Positions 25,572-37,522 are shown, counted from the first letter of the stretch. The stretch: 64,000 nt of DNA from Neurospora crassa OR74A (GCF_000182925.2 NC_026501.1:7233917-7297916), one strand, 5' to 3'. Numbers and translations: made by a program. Notes: generated by a model from the letters alone, not told the origin.

Positions 25572-25984
25572 CCGGCTGGGCTACTCTTTCCTAAACTCAA
25601 AGTCCAAATCCTTATATAAATAGAAAAACGAGCGTTCTTATCAATCAATTGGGCCAGTAGCTCAATGGTTCTCGTCGTCGCTTTCTTTCTCCATATCACC
25701 AGTTCGATCCCGCTGGTGGTCGTCTTTTTTCGTGCGAAAAGTTTCGCGCGGAAGTGTGAATACCCTCATCCAAATTTTAAGTTTCAAAATCGAAGTCAAG
25801 ACCACTATAGCAACTACTACTAATGACTCTTATAGGGACCTTCCAGAAGACCCTTATAAGGGTCTCTAATTTTTGCTTTTTTATACCCAAATTCGACCAA
25901 TCAGAACCCCCCATTTTACAACTAAGCTAGGTGAACTGCCTAGGCTAGGCTCACTATCGTGGTTAGAAATTGAACCTAGCCTAG
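25422..25984. mobile_element. Non-autonomous inverted-repeat element (MITE-like) with TA target duplication
   Basis: The left end reads CTAGGCTAGGT (25422-25432) and the right end is its reverse complement, finishing at 25984. TA dinucleotides sit outside both ends (25420-25421 and 25985-25986), as expected for Tc1/mariner-type insertion. Further in, a second conserved arm, TCACCTAGC(C/T)TAGTTGT followed by AATGG and TCTGATTGGTC, is present near 25455-25495 on the left and in inverse orientation near 25893-25935 on the right. No transposase frame is present. The interior holds a 41-nt T tract (25531-25571), a tRNA-like unit and a perfect 18-nt palindrome (25848-25865). Confidence 0.65.
25651..25730 (+). 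ncRNA. tRNA-like relic or Pol III unit inside the inverted-repeat element
   Basis: TAGCTCAATGG (25658-25668) fits the A-box consensus and GTTCGATCC (25702-25710) fits the B-box consensus, 33 nt apart. A T6 run, a Pol III terminator signal, follows at 25725-25730. The predicted acceptor and T stems do not pair properly, so this is not a functional tRNA. It may be a decayed tRNA or the head of a SINE-like unit. Confidence 0.35.
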
Positions 25985-27884
25985 TACCCCCCCAACTATA
26001 CTAGGTGCCCTCCTTATATAACCGCTAAGGTAGGTAGGCAGGTGCTTTCCAGTGTCCCGTGTTGTAAAAGCACAGAGACACCCAGCAAACTGGATTAATA
26101 CCTAGGTACCTAGGTAGCCCATGCGACTGAAGTTCTGGGTTTCCATGTTCGCCGGCCCCCTGATGTTGTGGGTGTTTATCGTGTGAGGTAGGGGTGGTAC
26201 AATCCATGGCTCGTGGAGCGCAAATGTTCGCTGTTCTCTCCTGGGCAAGACATGAACAAAAGGCAGGAAGTATCATATATATACCTACCGCCACGATCGG
26301 TTGAGGTTGTGAAGTCGCGTGTAGGCGTATTTTGATATGAAGAGCGTGTCCCCTTTGATTTCTTTCCAAGTTTGCCATCGCGAGAGCCGAGTGTCATCTG
26401 TAGCGTCTGCTGACAGCCAACGTAAAACATCCCGAGATAGATGTACGTGTGCGCATAAGGAAGAAAGTTTGTGTGTTGATCGCACCATGAATCATGACTG
26501 CGGTATAGGTATCTTCGGGTTTGTCTACTAGGAGTAGATATATTGATCCAAGTTCGGGCTATCGGATCCCATGATGCTCGTAATGGTTTCATCTTCTGAG
26601 TGGTGGGCTGTCGCGTTGTTGTCCAAGTTCCCTCCTAGAGGTAGCGAACTGGAATTTGCAAAGCGCGAGTATCGAGAACACGTAGGTCGCTGTCGAATAT
26701 CGTGTTGTTCTTGCTGGGCCCTGTTTTTTTTTTTTTTTTTTTTTTCCGAGTGATGAAGAATCGTTCGTCGAGGTCCATCGCGAGGATTTATTTCACTTCG
26801 TGATTAAGGCGGCTCGCGTCACTGCCATCCAGAATATCAAAGTCAGCAAATTCTGAAGTGGTCACGCACAGTGACAACGACTACGAGAAGTTCCTAAGTC
26901 AGGCGAAAGTGTGAAAGAGCTCAGAATGGGAAAGGTAAGGCAACATACACTCCGTTGCTTCTGGTCGATTCGCGACGTGAGCAGTCACCTTTTGAGCTTT
27001 GTGGGATAGATCAAAATGCTGCTTTTTTCTCACACACACACTGGTCATGTCCTGGGGGGTTAAGCTGTCCAGGCTGCAGTGGGGGGGGTCGTACTGAGGG
27101 AAGATGGCAGGCACAACAATTCGAGTTCACACAGAGCCGCCATCCACCAAGGCAAGCAGAACAGTAGTAACACACGAGGAAGAGGACGAACAATTTGAAC
27201 TTTGCTAGCTATCTTTAAATGATGAACACGTATGAATTGTACTTGAGATTTAAAATCCCATTCCATGCTGAGGAGAGCGTCATCTTTGTAGGTACGCATA
27301 AACTGGTCTGCCTTCTGTCAAGATATACCTGAGTCCGGCATGTGTGCGCCACTGAAAATGGGACCTCACTTCGTTTCTCATATGGTAGACAATCAGAAAA
27401 TAACAGAACCCGTCGTAGATGAAGTGACACTCTCGTAGATAATGTCAAGCTCATGTCATCACACTATCCAGTCCCGCAGAGGTAATCCAACTGGCATAAA
27501 CAACTTCATGAGCACAAGGCAACCATTTGAAGTCTAGTCAGACCCCTCTCGCAGCGTCACCAAGTGGGAAGGCTGGCTGGAGTGTGCTGTCTGGGGGGAA
27601 GTTGAGAAGGTCTCGAAGATTTTCGACCCAGGCCGGCCGGCCACCCCCTCGAGCCGCGCAATCAGCCCGTCGACCAGCCGATTTCCATCCCGCCACATGG
27701 CAACAGACGATACTCAACGGCTGTAACTGACGGAAACAAACACACTGATTGGGAATTTGCACTCGTGACAGGGAATTTGCACTCGTGCACAGACCAGTCC
27801 TCGAGGGGTATTTAATATCCTCCTCCTCACCCCCAGAACCTCTTCCTCTTTTCTTCTTCTTCTTCAAATGCCAAAGGTAGGTCA
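25985..27884. other. Intergenic, no supported gene
   Basis: A T tract lies at 26724-26745. A short direct repeat, GGGAATTTGCACTCGTG, occurs twice near 27752-27788. Several TACCTAGG-type words lie near 26098-26120. No gene seen. Confidence 0.45.
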
Positions 27885-28640
27885 CTTTGCCCGCAGCTAA
27901 CTCGACCTGTCTTCTCCATGGCTTGTCGGTGCCAGGGCTAGATCAATACCTCTAAAACTGAACGCCCTGGCTTTCTCCATGTCTTGGCTTTGTAGTGAGG
28001 GACATTTCCTTTTGTTGATCACTAGAGGTAAGTAACTTGATCATTCCTTCGCCCGCTGCCAACCCGACCTGCCTTCTCCATGGCTTGTCGGTGCCAGGGC
28101 TAGATCAAACTCCTCTAAAACTTTGAACGCCCTGGCTTTCTCCATGTCTTGGCTTTGTAGTGAGGGACATCTCCTTTTGTTTGATCGCTAACTTGATCAT
28201 TCCTTCGCCCGCTGCCAACCCGACCTGCCTCCTCCATGGCTTGTCGGTCTCAGGGCTAGATGAATGACCCTAAAGTTCCTTCTGACACGTTCAATGCCCT
28301 GGCCTTCTCCATGCCTTGGCTCGTAGAGATGGACATTTCTTGCTGACTTCATTATTCGCCCGCCGCCAACCCGACCTGCCTTTGCCATGGCTTGTCGGTA
28401 TCAGGGCTAGATCAACTCCCCTAAAACTTGAACGCCCTGGCTTTCCCATGCCTTGGCTCGTAGTGAGGAACATTTTCTGTTGTTGATTGCTGACTTCATC
28501 ATTCGCCCGCCGCCAACCCGACCTGCCTTTTTCATGGTTTGTCGGTATCAGGGCTAGATCAACTCCTCTAAAACTTGAACGCCCTGGCTTTCCCATGCCT
28601 TGGCTCGTAGTGAGGAACATTTTTCTTTTTGATCTCTGGC
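27885..28640. repeat. Five-unit tandem array, units 147-162 bp
   Basis: The anchor CGACCTG recurs at about 27904, 28066, 28222, 28373 and 28520, so unit lengths run 162, 156, 151 and 147 bp. Each unit contains CATGG(C/T)TTGTCGGT, then CAGGGCTAGAT, about 25 nt later GCCCTGG, then a CATG(C/T)CTTGGCT(T/C) block and a T-rich end. CAGGGC pairs with GCCCTG to form a hairpin in every unit. The last two units are the most alike. On the minus strand they stay open as two 49-residue repeats, but this frame breaks in the other three units, so a coding role is unlikely. Confidence 0.85.
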
Positions 28641-29622
28641 TTGATCGTGTTTCCCTTCGCGCTTGCCCGGTCGTCCTCTCGTCACACGTTGGCCGTGCAT
28701 CGCATGGGGAGAGATTCAAAACCTCTGCATTGTTCGTCCTGGCTCAGTTCTCAGCGCCTTGGATGATTGTCATCAGAGGGAGATTTCCTTTGCTGTCATG
28801 CTCAGAAAGCACATAGACAATGTACTGGTAGGCAAGCATTCTTGTGGTGTTCCTTTCGTAGAGGTATCTTCAGCGTTGTGATGTGATTCCAGATCTCGCC
28901 GTGAAAACATACCTCTATGTTCCATAGCCACCTCTACTTGCCCTGTATGAAACAACACGTTGGGCCCTGGTGACTAGGTAAGGTGGGTTATGAAACAAGC
29001 GCCTCTTTCAAGCTCTCCTTCTGTTGCATGCGATTTGTACGTAGCGGTATGAATGTTGAGGTGCATCAAAGATACAGGTCAGGTTTTCCCCCGAGAAGCC
29101 ATGTGTGCCATTGTTGATAGAACAGTGGAATGAACCATACTACATTTCTTTGGTGTTCCATTAGGGTATGCCTTGGGGGGAAAATACGGAATGGATCCGT
29201 GAATGTGCTGCGTTCAAGTGTCTTGTACCAGTCTTGCCAGAACTAAATGCGTTGTGCAGCTGCAACTGTGGGCGCATGCAGGGACTGCCAGTCGCGACTA
29301 CCCTTTTTCAATTCCCTCCCAACAACATTTGATGCGCTCCAACTTCCGAGTTGACTTAACCATAAACATGACAATGGATCAAGCAAAGGTTGGTATTTCC
29401 ATTGAACTTTACTCAGGGTAGGCAAGTGATTGATTTCAAGTCCCTGCCACGGCTGACACAGCTCTCCTGCTCCCAGATCTCCAAACCTCGAGACCTCCCA
29501 ATATTCTCTCGCTTTGCGAACCCCCGAGCAAACCACCTCATCTGAACCAACAACTTCTACAGAGACACGAATCGTGGATACCACGACGAGAGATACCAAC
29601 CTGAGTAGTAGCCCCGATTAAC
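28641..29622. other. Intergenic, no supported gene
   Basis: A partial sixth copy of the tandem unit may extend to about 28675. Otherwise only short unsupported frames. Confidence 0.4.
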
Positions 29623-31020
29623 ATGCTACCCCTTGGCCTAGATTGCCTCTCACCGTCACAACCCGCTGGTCGACCGATTGGCCGCGCGTACGCGAAGGCC
29701 TTGGATCGCATGAGCGACCATAACAGAAACCCATTTCGCTATTCACCTGGGGATAATAAGTTCAGTAAGCTATTGTTTGTCCTTTTGCTGCCACCCACAA
29801 ATCACTTTCTTTATTTGTACTGACTTACTCAAGCTCCGGCAGTTCCTCCACGCAAACAATCAGTCTCCGTTCGCTCGATTCTACGCCGGCAAAGACCATA
29901 CCCGAGTCACGGCCTCATCTCCAAGGCGCAAGGTACAACCAGTAGTCGGTACAGTTCCGAAAAAGTACTCGAAAACTCCACACATGAAGGGATCGCGCAG
30001 CTCAGTCACCACCTGACAGCGTTTGTCCTTCGTCGGAACCCGCGAGCCGTTCACCCTGACGCACGGCAATCGGATTCGCGAGAACCAAGACGGAACGGAC
30101 CCTATCCAAGCCCGCAACACCTTCTCTACCTCTACCTTGACCGCTCTCCCCCCTATCCCGGACGCCGAAACCCCTTCTAGTCTCAACCTAGAGCCCAAGG
30201 GGAGCGACATGGAGAATAAGGACAAGGACGAGAATGTGTACTTTCTTTTGAAGGAGAAGACCTTCTGGGCTTTCCTAAAGCACGTCATTTTCTTTTTTAA
30301 TGTTTACTGTGATGGCGATGCCACCGACCGGAAAAGAGAGGCGCAATGTGCGGCAAGACGAGAAACGGTCATCTATCCAACTAGTGAACCATTAGGATCT
30401 GATACTTCAGATCCGGGACTTTTCGAACGGCTGCGTTATCCCCGGAGCAGACGAAGGAGATGCAGGAGCTCATAGAAAGCTACAGAGGTAAGAAAGATAG
30501 GTTTGCTTGCCTCTTCGCGCTGACGACAATGTATTCAAGCATCTGATTGTAAATAAACCTGTACCTCCAGTCATAGGCCCTATCAGAAATGATGTTACCA
30601 CGTTGTCGCACGTCGTCTACAGCTGTAGACTATGCCGATCTGGCTCGAGTCGACTGAAGAGCATATGATACCCTGAGGTCAATTCCAGACGAATACTAGC
30701 ACCTTCGACATCTGACCGATTATTTAAACGAGATACTGCAGGCTACATTAGGAAATAAGAGTATGGCCAGCCAAGTGACTAAGATCGCGAGTACGTTTTA
30801 TTTCCAGCCTACATTTACCCCCAACCCTGCTCACGATCTGGCTGCCGAGCTCTAAACAAACGAATTTAGGCCCACTATAACGGACTCTAGTCTGCTGCGA
30901 TGATAAGAATCCCTTCGACACTCGACTGCCCGGCTAAAATAGAGGAGTCTCTAAACATACCTCTAACATCGTGGGTGCAGAAGATACTCAAAGTACTTAG
31001 AAATAGAAAAGGAGAAACTT
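29623..31020 (+). pseudogene. Gene-like region in broken frames, unknown product
   Basis: An ATG at 29623 opens a 47-codon exon ending at a GTAAGC donor (29765). Joining it in phase to 29834 (branch TACTGAC, acceptor CTCAAG) gives a coding-like stretch (TPAVPPRKQSVSVRSILRRQ). At about 30010-30030 the better frame shifts to one continuing through LEPKGSDMENKDKDENVYF and KTFWAFLKHVIFFF to about 30360. A third frame (AALSPEQTKEMQELIESYR) then runs to a GTAAGA donor at about 30487. Later fragments (ATLGNKSMASQVTKIAS at about 30740-30800) are followed by several stops. Either introns were missed or this is a decaying gene. No family recognised. Confidence 0.35.
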
Positions 31021-32156
31021 AAGTAGATGGACAGAGACAACATACAATGACTTTAGCCAAGGTCTCCAAATTTGAATGTTCGCACAGGAACCGAACTTTA
31101 ACCTTTGGTTGCGTTTGTCGTCATACGCCCTCAACTTGCAAATATCACTACATACTTGATGTTATCCAAAGAACAATATTGTTGGTATTTCAGCACCACA
31201 AACCAAATTATGTCTTTCAAGCGAGTGGACCGAACAGTTGAGTCGAGATACGGTGAATATTCTAACCAAGACACTATCAGAGAAATGAAATACTCTTCAC
31301 GTTCAGCTAAAGACACAACGATGTTTCCATCTGGTATCAATCAAAGGAAACGGTGCCTCTAGATATCCTGTCGAAACGAATAGACTAGATGCTAAGTCTG
31401 GAAGCAGCAACAAATTCACGGTTGAAATCATCGAGAACCTCGAGTTTTCAAGGGCATAACTACATCTACCTAGGTCTCTGAGGTATCTTACCATGTGGGG
31501 GTGGGATCTTAAGGGTAGCGCTGAGCTAGCACTTCCACAAGCTTCCAAAACCCCAGCTTGAATAGGCACCCCTGACACATCTCGGGTTTTTGCTTGATGG
31601 ATCAGACGAGAGAATATCAGAAGACCTTTGAGCAAACACAGATGGCGTTGTCTTTCTCCGAATCTAGCTGTTTTTTATATCATGTGTTTGACGTTCTGTC
31701 CAGGCTTTGATTCAGAAATTTCATCTTAACCTTCAAAGTCTGGTAGGTAGACTCGAAAACGTCCAATCTTTTGAACAAGAGGCCTGGAAAATCCTATTGT
31801 AAAAGATGTTCAGGAAGAAACCTCAGCTAGCTGGGCAGCAAGCTCGCAAGGTGCGTTGCCTAATCCAGATAGCAAACAAGAAACAACGCGTAGCTCACTA
31901 TTCAGTCAAAGCAAAATCAGTAGGTAGTAGCCCATTGTTGTGCGTTGTCTTTGTTCCAATCTCTGCAGGTATTTCAAGCCCTTCTCATACTACCACCGTT
32001 CTTTGTTCTTCCAGTGCCCCTCCCTCCCGGAAACATCACCACTAGTTCTTTGAACAGCACAACCACCCACACCAAGCTGTAGGTCTTCTTTGTCTCAAAG
32101 ACAACATTCCATTGTTCTCAACGCCCAAAACCAGCTAATCAGCTTCATTAGCCAAG
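31021..32156. other. Intergenic, leader of the 32157 gene at right
   Basis: AT-richer than its surroundings, with many stops in all frames. From about 31960 it becomes C/T- and CA-rich, as expected of a leader for the following gene. Confidence 0.4.
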
Positions 32157-32705
32157 ATGAACCAGAACCGGGAGCACCAGAGCCCCACTGCCGAGGCGCA
32201 GAGCCTGGCTGTGGACAGCCAAAATGGCCAGTCCACCACAACCACCCCGGAGATCGAGGACCAACCTCTCCTCGATCACCACCTCCACCACCAAGAGGAA
32301 GATCTCCTGCTTGAGCATCTTTTCCAGCCCCATTGCGTTGAGTCCGAGTCGCACTTGGGCTCTGACAGTAGTACTGACGTGGAGGACAAGTACCTCACCC
32401 CTAACCGACATGCTGGGAAGAACGAGATTTACATAAAAGAGACGAAAACTCGCATCACCACCACGACCACCACCGTCGAGCTCGTCACCACCAAGAAAAT
32501 ATTCGGCAGAAAGGACGGCATCTACAAGGCCACCAAAGTCACTGTCGACACAACCCATATTGCAGGCCCCCACACACAACGTGAGGAAGACGTGATTGAG
32601 AAGACCGAGTCGGGCTGGATCACCGACGACGAGGCCGAGGACGAGGGCGACAATTTCGCTCCTGGTGGCGACAACACCACCAGCGTCGGCCACGCCGGCA
32701 ACTAA
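32157..32705 (+). CDS. Small acidic Thr-rich protein, unknown
   Basis: Single uninterrupted frame of 182 residues. The start ATG has a good context (GCCAAGATGA) and follows a CA-rich leader. The N-terminal third is Gln/Ser/Thr-rich with a His/Leu/Glu patch (DHHLHHQEEDLLLEHLF). The middle has a strikingly regular TKTRITTTTTTVELVTTKK segment likely to form beta strands. The tail is acidic (DDEAEDEGD). No signal peptide, membrane helix or known domain. Composition and continuous frame argue for a real gene; function is unknown. Confidence 0.65.
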   Translation: MNQNREHQSPTAEAQSLAVDSQNGQSTTTTPEIEDQPLLDHHLHHQEEDLLLEHLFQPHCVESESHLGSDSSTDVEDKYLTPNRHAGKNEIYIKETKTRITTTTTTVELVTTKKIFGRKDGIYKATKVTVDTTHIAGPHTQREEDVIEKTESGWITDDEAEDEGDNFAPGGDNTTSVGHAGN

Positions 32706-33177
32706 TTCATTCTCTTCTCAACTCCGCGACCTCGGCCAACTCCCACTACAGCGGAACGGTTCGATAGGTGCGGTCAGGGACCATTGTCAGAATCGTGTCA
32801 ACAATACCAGCAAGCCCGCGTCATACAGACTCGTTCTATCGCGGGCCAGTCCAACCGTCATCAGAATAGCACTTCAACCTCCTCCTCTTCCTTCTCGTCA
32901 TCATCAAACTCAATCTCATTTAACTTTGCGCCATTTCAACGCGTGACGGCGTCCCAATCATTCCGCCATCACTCAAATATCACCAAACCGCTCTCACTAT
33001 CCCTTTGCTTCACATACTGACGAGCGATACTGGAATAGCTTGAGAACCGATAGTTTTCGGCAAAGGCACGAAGTTCATTGATCCGCCTTCTTCTCAACAC
33101 CTATAACCTCCTCACTCCTCACTCTCTCATCAACAACCCAACACAACCACATTCTCCCATTGAACCTCACACTCAGC
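32706..33177. other. Short intergenic region and kinase-gene leader
   Basis: The last 120 bases before the kinase start are rich in CA and CT (CTCACTCTCTCATCAACAACCC), as in fungal leaders. No further gene. Confidence 0.4.
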
Positions 33178-36100
33178 ATGGCGTACCGACCCCAGAAACA
33201 AGGAGGGAGAGGGCTCATGGACCGGGTGGAACCCCCCGCAGCCGACCTCTACGGCGAGCGTGCCGTCCAGCGCGAGATGCTTCGTTACCAGCAAGACAAC
33301 GGCTACCCGTGTGTGCTCTACCGGCGCGGCGAGCTGCACCTGCGAGACACCCCCGAACACCGGGCGCTGCGCAAGCGGTGGAAACCGCCCATTCCCGGCC
33401 CCATGTGGAGAAACCATTTTACCAACCCGTTCTACGGCGCCAACCAGATGTACGAAATCGTCCCCTTTTCGCGCCGGGGTCTGCCTCCCCAGAATCCAGT
33501 CGGAGCACAACAAGCGGGCGCGCCTGGGCAGAACAACCCTGGTAACCAGGCGCAGGCACCGGGGCCGCAGGTGGGTGACAGGTTCAAAGGGGGACAGCCT
33601 GTGCATGTTCAAGAGGCGATCGCGAGGGCGAGGGTGTTTTTGGAGACGAGCTCGGATTTTCGGATCAAGAAGGTGCTGGGTTGGGGTGGCATGGGAGCGG
33701 TGTTGCTGGCTGAGTTGAGACAGCCGAGGGAAGGGCAGTCACAGAACGTGGTGATCAAAATGAACTTGGTCGACAGGGGTAGAGACAATTTCAGGCAGGA
33801 GAAGCAGAATCATGTCCGGGTGGCCAGGGCCGCGCACGTGGTGCAGTGTCTTGTGGTGGAGGACGGCAGGCAGCAGCAAGATAAAGACAAGAACAAAACA
33901 GGACTGGGTATCAACAGGAATGCACCAGCAGCAATGAAGAGGAAGTATGCTGGCGATGCTGCGGACTCTGCTTTTCAGGTCGCCAAACGGACACGTTTGA
34001 CAACGGGCGAAGAGGAGAAAGGACCGGGCGGTGACAGGCCGATAGTTGCGGCGCCAGCTTCAGGGGAATCGCCTAGAGCAGCACTCCGTGGTCCGCTTGC
34101 AAGGGCTATCTTTGACCGAGCGAGAGAGGCCATGCACCTTAAGGGGGCTAGCAAGCGACGCAGCGATGGCGACCACGACATCAACAACCATCCAGACCTA
34201 ATGGTCATTGAGCCGATGTGGCGTGGTGATTTTGACTTGTGGATAAGAAAGATGGCCCACTCGGGAGAGAAGTTTCATTCCAAAGTGCTTTGGTTGATCT
34301 TTGAGTGTTGTAAGTCTCTTTCCTCCCGGTTGACCCGATGCTGAAGAAGACAAAAGAAAGAGAATGTATCGTACTGACCGTGATCTCAAACAGTGTTCAA
34401 GGGCGTTCTCGCCATGGCTCATCCCCCGCGGCACTATCATGAGTATAGGGAAACTGGAGGAAGGACGGGCCCCATTATGGAAGAGCGATTGCCAGATAGA
34501 GAGGATGTGGTCAGCTTTGATAAGGATAACTTTATACACTTTGACTTAGATCTAGCAAATAGTGAGTGGCTCTTTTCCCGGGACCCAGTAAGAATCTCAG
34601 AACGGCTTGCTGATGTGTGAATATGTAGTCCTTGTTGGAGATTTCAATGTTCCCACTCGAGAGTCGCATTCGGTAACGCCAAATATCAAGGTGAGTGACA
34701 TAGCCGAGATATACCGCATAATGCAAATGCAATATATGAGCAGTTGCTGACAATGACCTTTGCCTGGATTGTAGATAGCTGATCTTGGCTTGGGTACGAA
34801 CATGGCCACTGAGAAAAACGATTTGTAAGTTCAAGATCGAGACCGAGAATGACGCCACACGATATTCAAACTCACGGCTTTCAGTCTTGAATCATTTCGC
34901 TGACCTTCTCCTCAGCTTCAAGATGTGGGGGTCAAGATTCTGCGGCAAGCCAGGGGCGGGCTGGCTTTCACCGGTAAGGGTCATGTTCTCCCAATACACT
35001 CTTTCGGTACCCCGTTGCGACGACATCTGTTGGTATCATAGTTTAGTGATAGCATCCAAGTTAATGCCCGTCTAACTAACACTGTACTCTTCGTTGGTTA
35101 GGAGCAATTCCACCCCGAATGGGATTACATCAAGTACACACCATCCACAACCGTCAACTTCACTCCTACCATCGCCGGCAATTACACCTGGAAAACGAAT
35201 CTATACTGGATCGGTCAAGTTATGTGGTGTCTCGTAACGCTCCACAAACCCTCCAGAATGCCGTTTCCTTACTGGATTACCGACCACAGACCTCCTGGCC
35301 GCCGTCGAGGTCGAGCTGAAAACCAGGGTAGATTCTGGTCCTGGGGTGGTCTCATCAATCATACGAGGTACAACCACATTGACGAGGACCTTCGTGCCGC
35401 CATAGTCTTATGCATGGCCGACAGTCCAGCCATGCGGCCTGAGGCAAAGCAGCTTTGGGATTGGATTCATGAGAAGACATCGTCTGAATGGGAAGGTTTG
35501 TCGGAAGATGAGGCCCGCCAATGGGCTGCAAGATTTTTCGAATCACCAGGAGTCCCAGGACCAGCAAGGCCCGCCGTCTTTGAACAGCCGGGGGAAGAGA
35601 AAGCTGAGAGTCTCGCAAAGAATTCCAGACCTCCTTGGGGCAAGATACCCGAGTTAGCCGGTGTGTCGCCTAGTAAACAGAGTGTCAGCACCTTCGACTT
35701 CACTTTCAAGGTTCCCGGAAAGTGGCCTAAGCTCCAGTCAACGAGGCCCGTCAAAGTCAAGAAGAAACCAGCGTTTCCAAGACCGGCACCAAAGGCCGCA
35801 GCGGACACTCCGAATCACGATCCTCAACAGGCCGTGCCAAACCCTCCAGATCCTGCTCCTCAACAGGCGGAAGAGCCCCCAGCAAAGAGTCCTTTTGGGC
35901 GTCCACGCAGAAAATCCAGTGGGGTGAAAGCGGAACAGATAAAGGCCGCCGTTGAAGCAGTTGAGGCCAACCCAGTTCCACAAGAAAAAGCTGTTCCCGA
36001 TCTACAAGGCTCTGACCAAGAAGCAACGGTACGACCCGTAGCTCCAGTGGCTCCAACCCCAGCAGCGGCAGCAGCACCTACAAGAAGACCAACTCCAAAG

Positions 36101-37522
36101 GAACGCATCCAAGCAGCATTAGAGGGAACCGCAGCGGAACCCGCACCGGCACCTGTAATCCCGCAACTACCACCACCCAAGGCTGGGACCAACGCGGTAG
36201 CCGGACGAGTCCGCACCTTCGTCGTGCCCTCCGACTCCACCGCGGCCACGAGCTCGACCGCAGCCGCAGCCGCAGCCAAAGTGGCAGCTGCAATAGCACA
36301 AGCTACATCACAAGCACGAGCGGCACGAGAGGGAGCGCCATCATCTTCTCCCACCAACAAACGACTGACAGCACTTGGGGCAGGCGTCCGTCTTCTTCCG
36401 CATACCAAGTCCGGCGGCATCCAAGGTACGCCGCTGCAACCGAATCCTCCTCGCAAGCAAGTGAATTTCCAGACTCCCCCTCCGATCGCTGCAGATGCAG
36501 TAGTGCCTTTCCTGCCTCGGGACTTGGGATCAGCCCGAGGAAAGCCGCAAAGGCTCCTTAATAGAGGTATAATTGGCCATCATGGGGCGGCAGCTCAGGG
36601 GCAGAGAAAGCCGGGTGGGATGTACCGGCCGCCTCTGCAGCATCCGAATCAGCCGCTACAGGAGAATCGGCCGCCGCAACAAAATTGGTTGCCTCAGCAG
36701 GCCCAAGTACCGCAGCAGCAGCAGCAGCCTCAACAACCACCGCCACAGCAACCTCAACAACTCAAACTCCCCACAGCATTCATCTTGCCCAATAACCGAC
36801 CAGGCGGATCAGCATTACCACCCCAAAGACCACCGGGACCACCCACACCACTCGTACGCAGACTGAATCCCACCAACCGCAAAGTGGGTGGTCAATACGA
36901 CCTCAGGGCGCGGCGGAAGAACACTGTCTTGAGGGGCCCAGGTCCAAGCCGCTTGCAACAAGCCTGGACGCCGCGGGACCTGGCCGAAGGAGGCAAAGCC
37001 GGAAGGGCAGGGAGTGGATTGTTTGCTGGATTAAAGCTGGGACGAAGAGTGACAGCGGTTCCACAAGCGATTATACAGGAGGACCACCCTGCTGGGAAAG
37101 AAGAGGAAAAGGAGGGCTTCGGGGCTGGATCAGGAAAATCTGAACAAAAGCTTGCATCGTCGTCGATACCACAAAGTAGTGTTTCTGCGGTTGGAAGGGG
37201 GCCTAGTTCGCTCATAGTTGGTTGGGAACACTTGGAGGAAGAGCCAGCAGCCCCGTTGTCTCCACGTGAGCTAGAGAGACGCCGGCTCGAGTTTGAAAGG
37301 TTCCAGGCCAGGAATATGTTGTACAACGGTAGCCTACTCGGCGTAAATTGGGATGGTGAGGACTCGAGTGACTCGGATGAACCAATGGGAAGTACTGGTG
37401 ATGAGGAGGAGGACGGGAGTGAAGACGCAATGGCGGTGTCCGAAGCGTCCACAACTATCGGCAGGTTTGCTAGTTTCTATTTTCGCTTTGGTGGGTTTGG
37501 ACGAGGAGGATCGAATTCGTAA
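33178..37522 (+). CDS. Large divergent protein kinase with Ala/Pro/Gln-rich C-terminal half
   Basis: Six exons: 33178-34309, 34394-34561, 34629-34690, 34775-34824, 34916-34973 and 35102-37522, with consistent phases and 1296 residues. The kinase region spans about residues 160-600. It shows a glycine loop (VLGWGGMGAVLLAE, from 166), a probable ATP lysine (VVIKM, K194), a catalytic loop HFDLDLANIL (H426, D428, N433) and a metal-binding DLG (IADLGLG, D457). The loop departs from HRDLKPxN and DFG, but Lys, Asp, Asn and Asp are kept, so activity is possible. About 200 residues separate K194 from the next kinase-like segment, including KRKYAGDAADSAFQVAKRTR, which looks like a bipartite nuclear signal. 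The C-terminal 650 residues are disordered and Pro/Ala/Gln-rich, with acidic patches near the end. The specific family was not identified. Confidence 0.8.

Noticed and set aside
28291-28719. Minus-strand frame with two 49-residue internal repeats
   Set aside because: It follows from the tandem DNA array. The frame is lost in the other three units because unit length is not a multiple of three.
35860-36456. 198-codon antisense frame inside the kinase gene
   Set aside because: Shadow of the GC-rich Ala/Pro coding sequence on the other strand.
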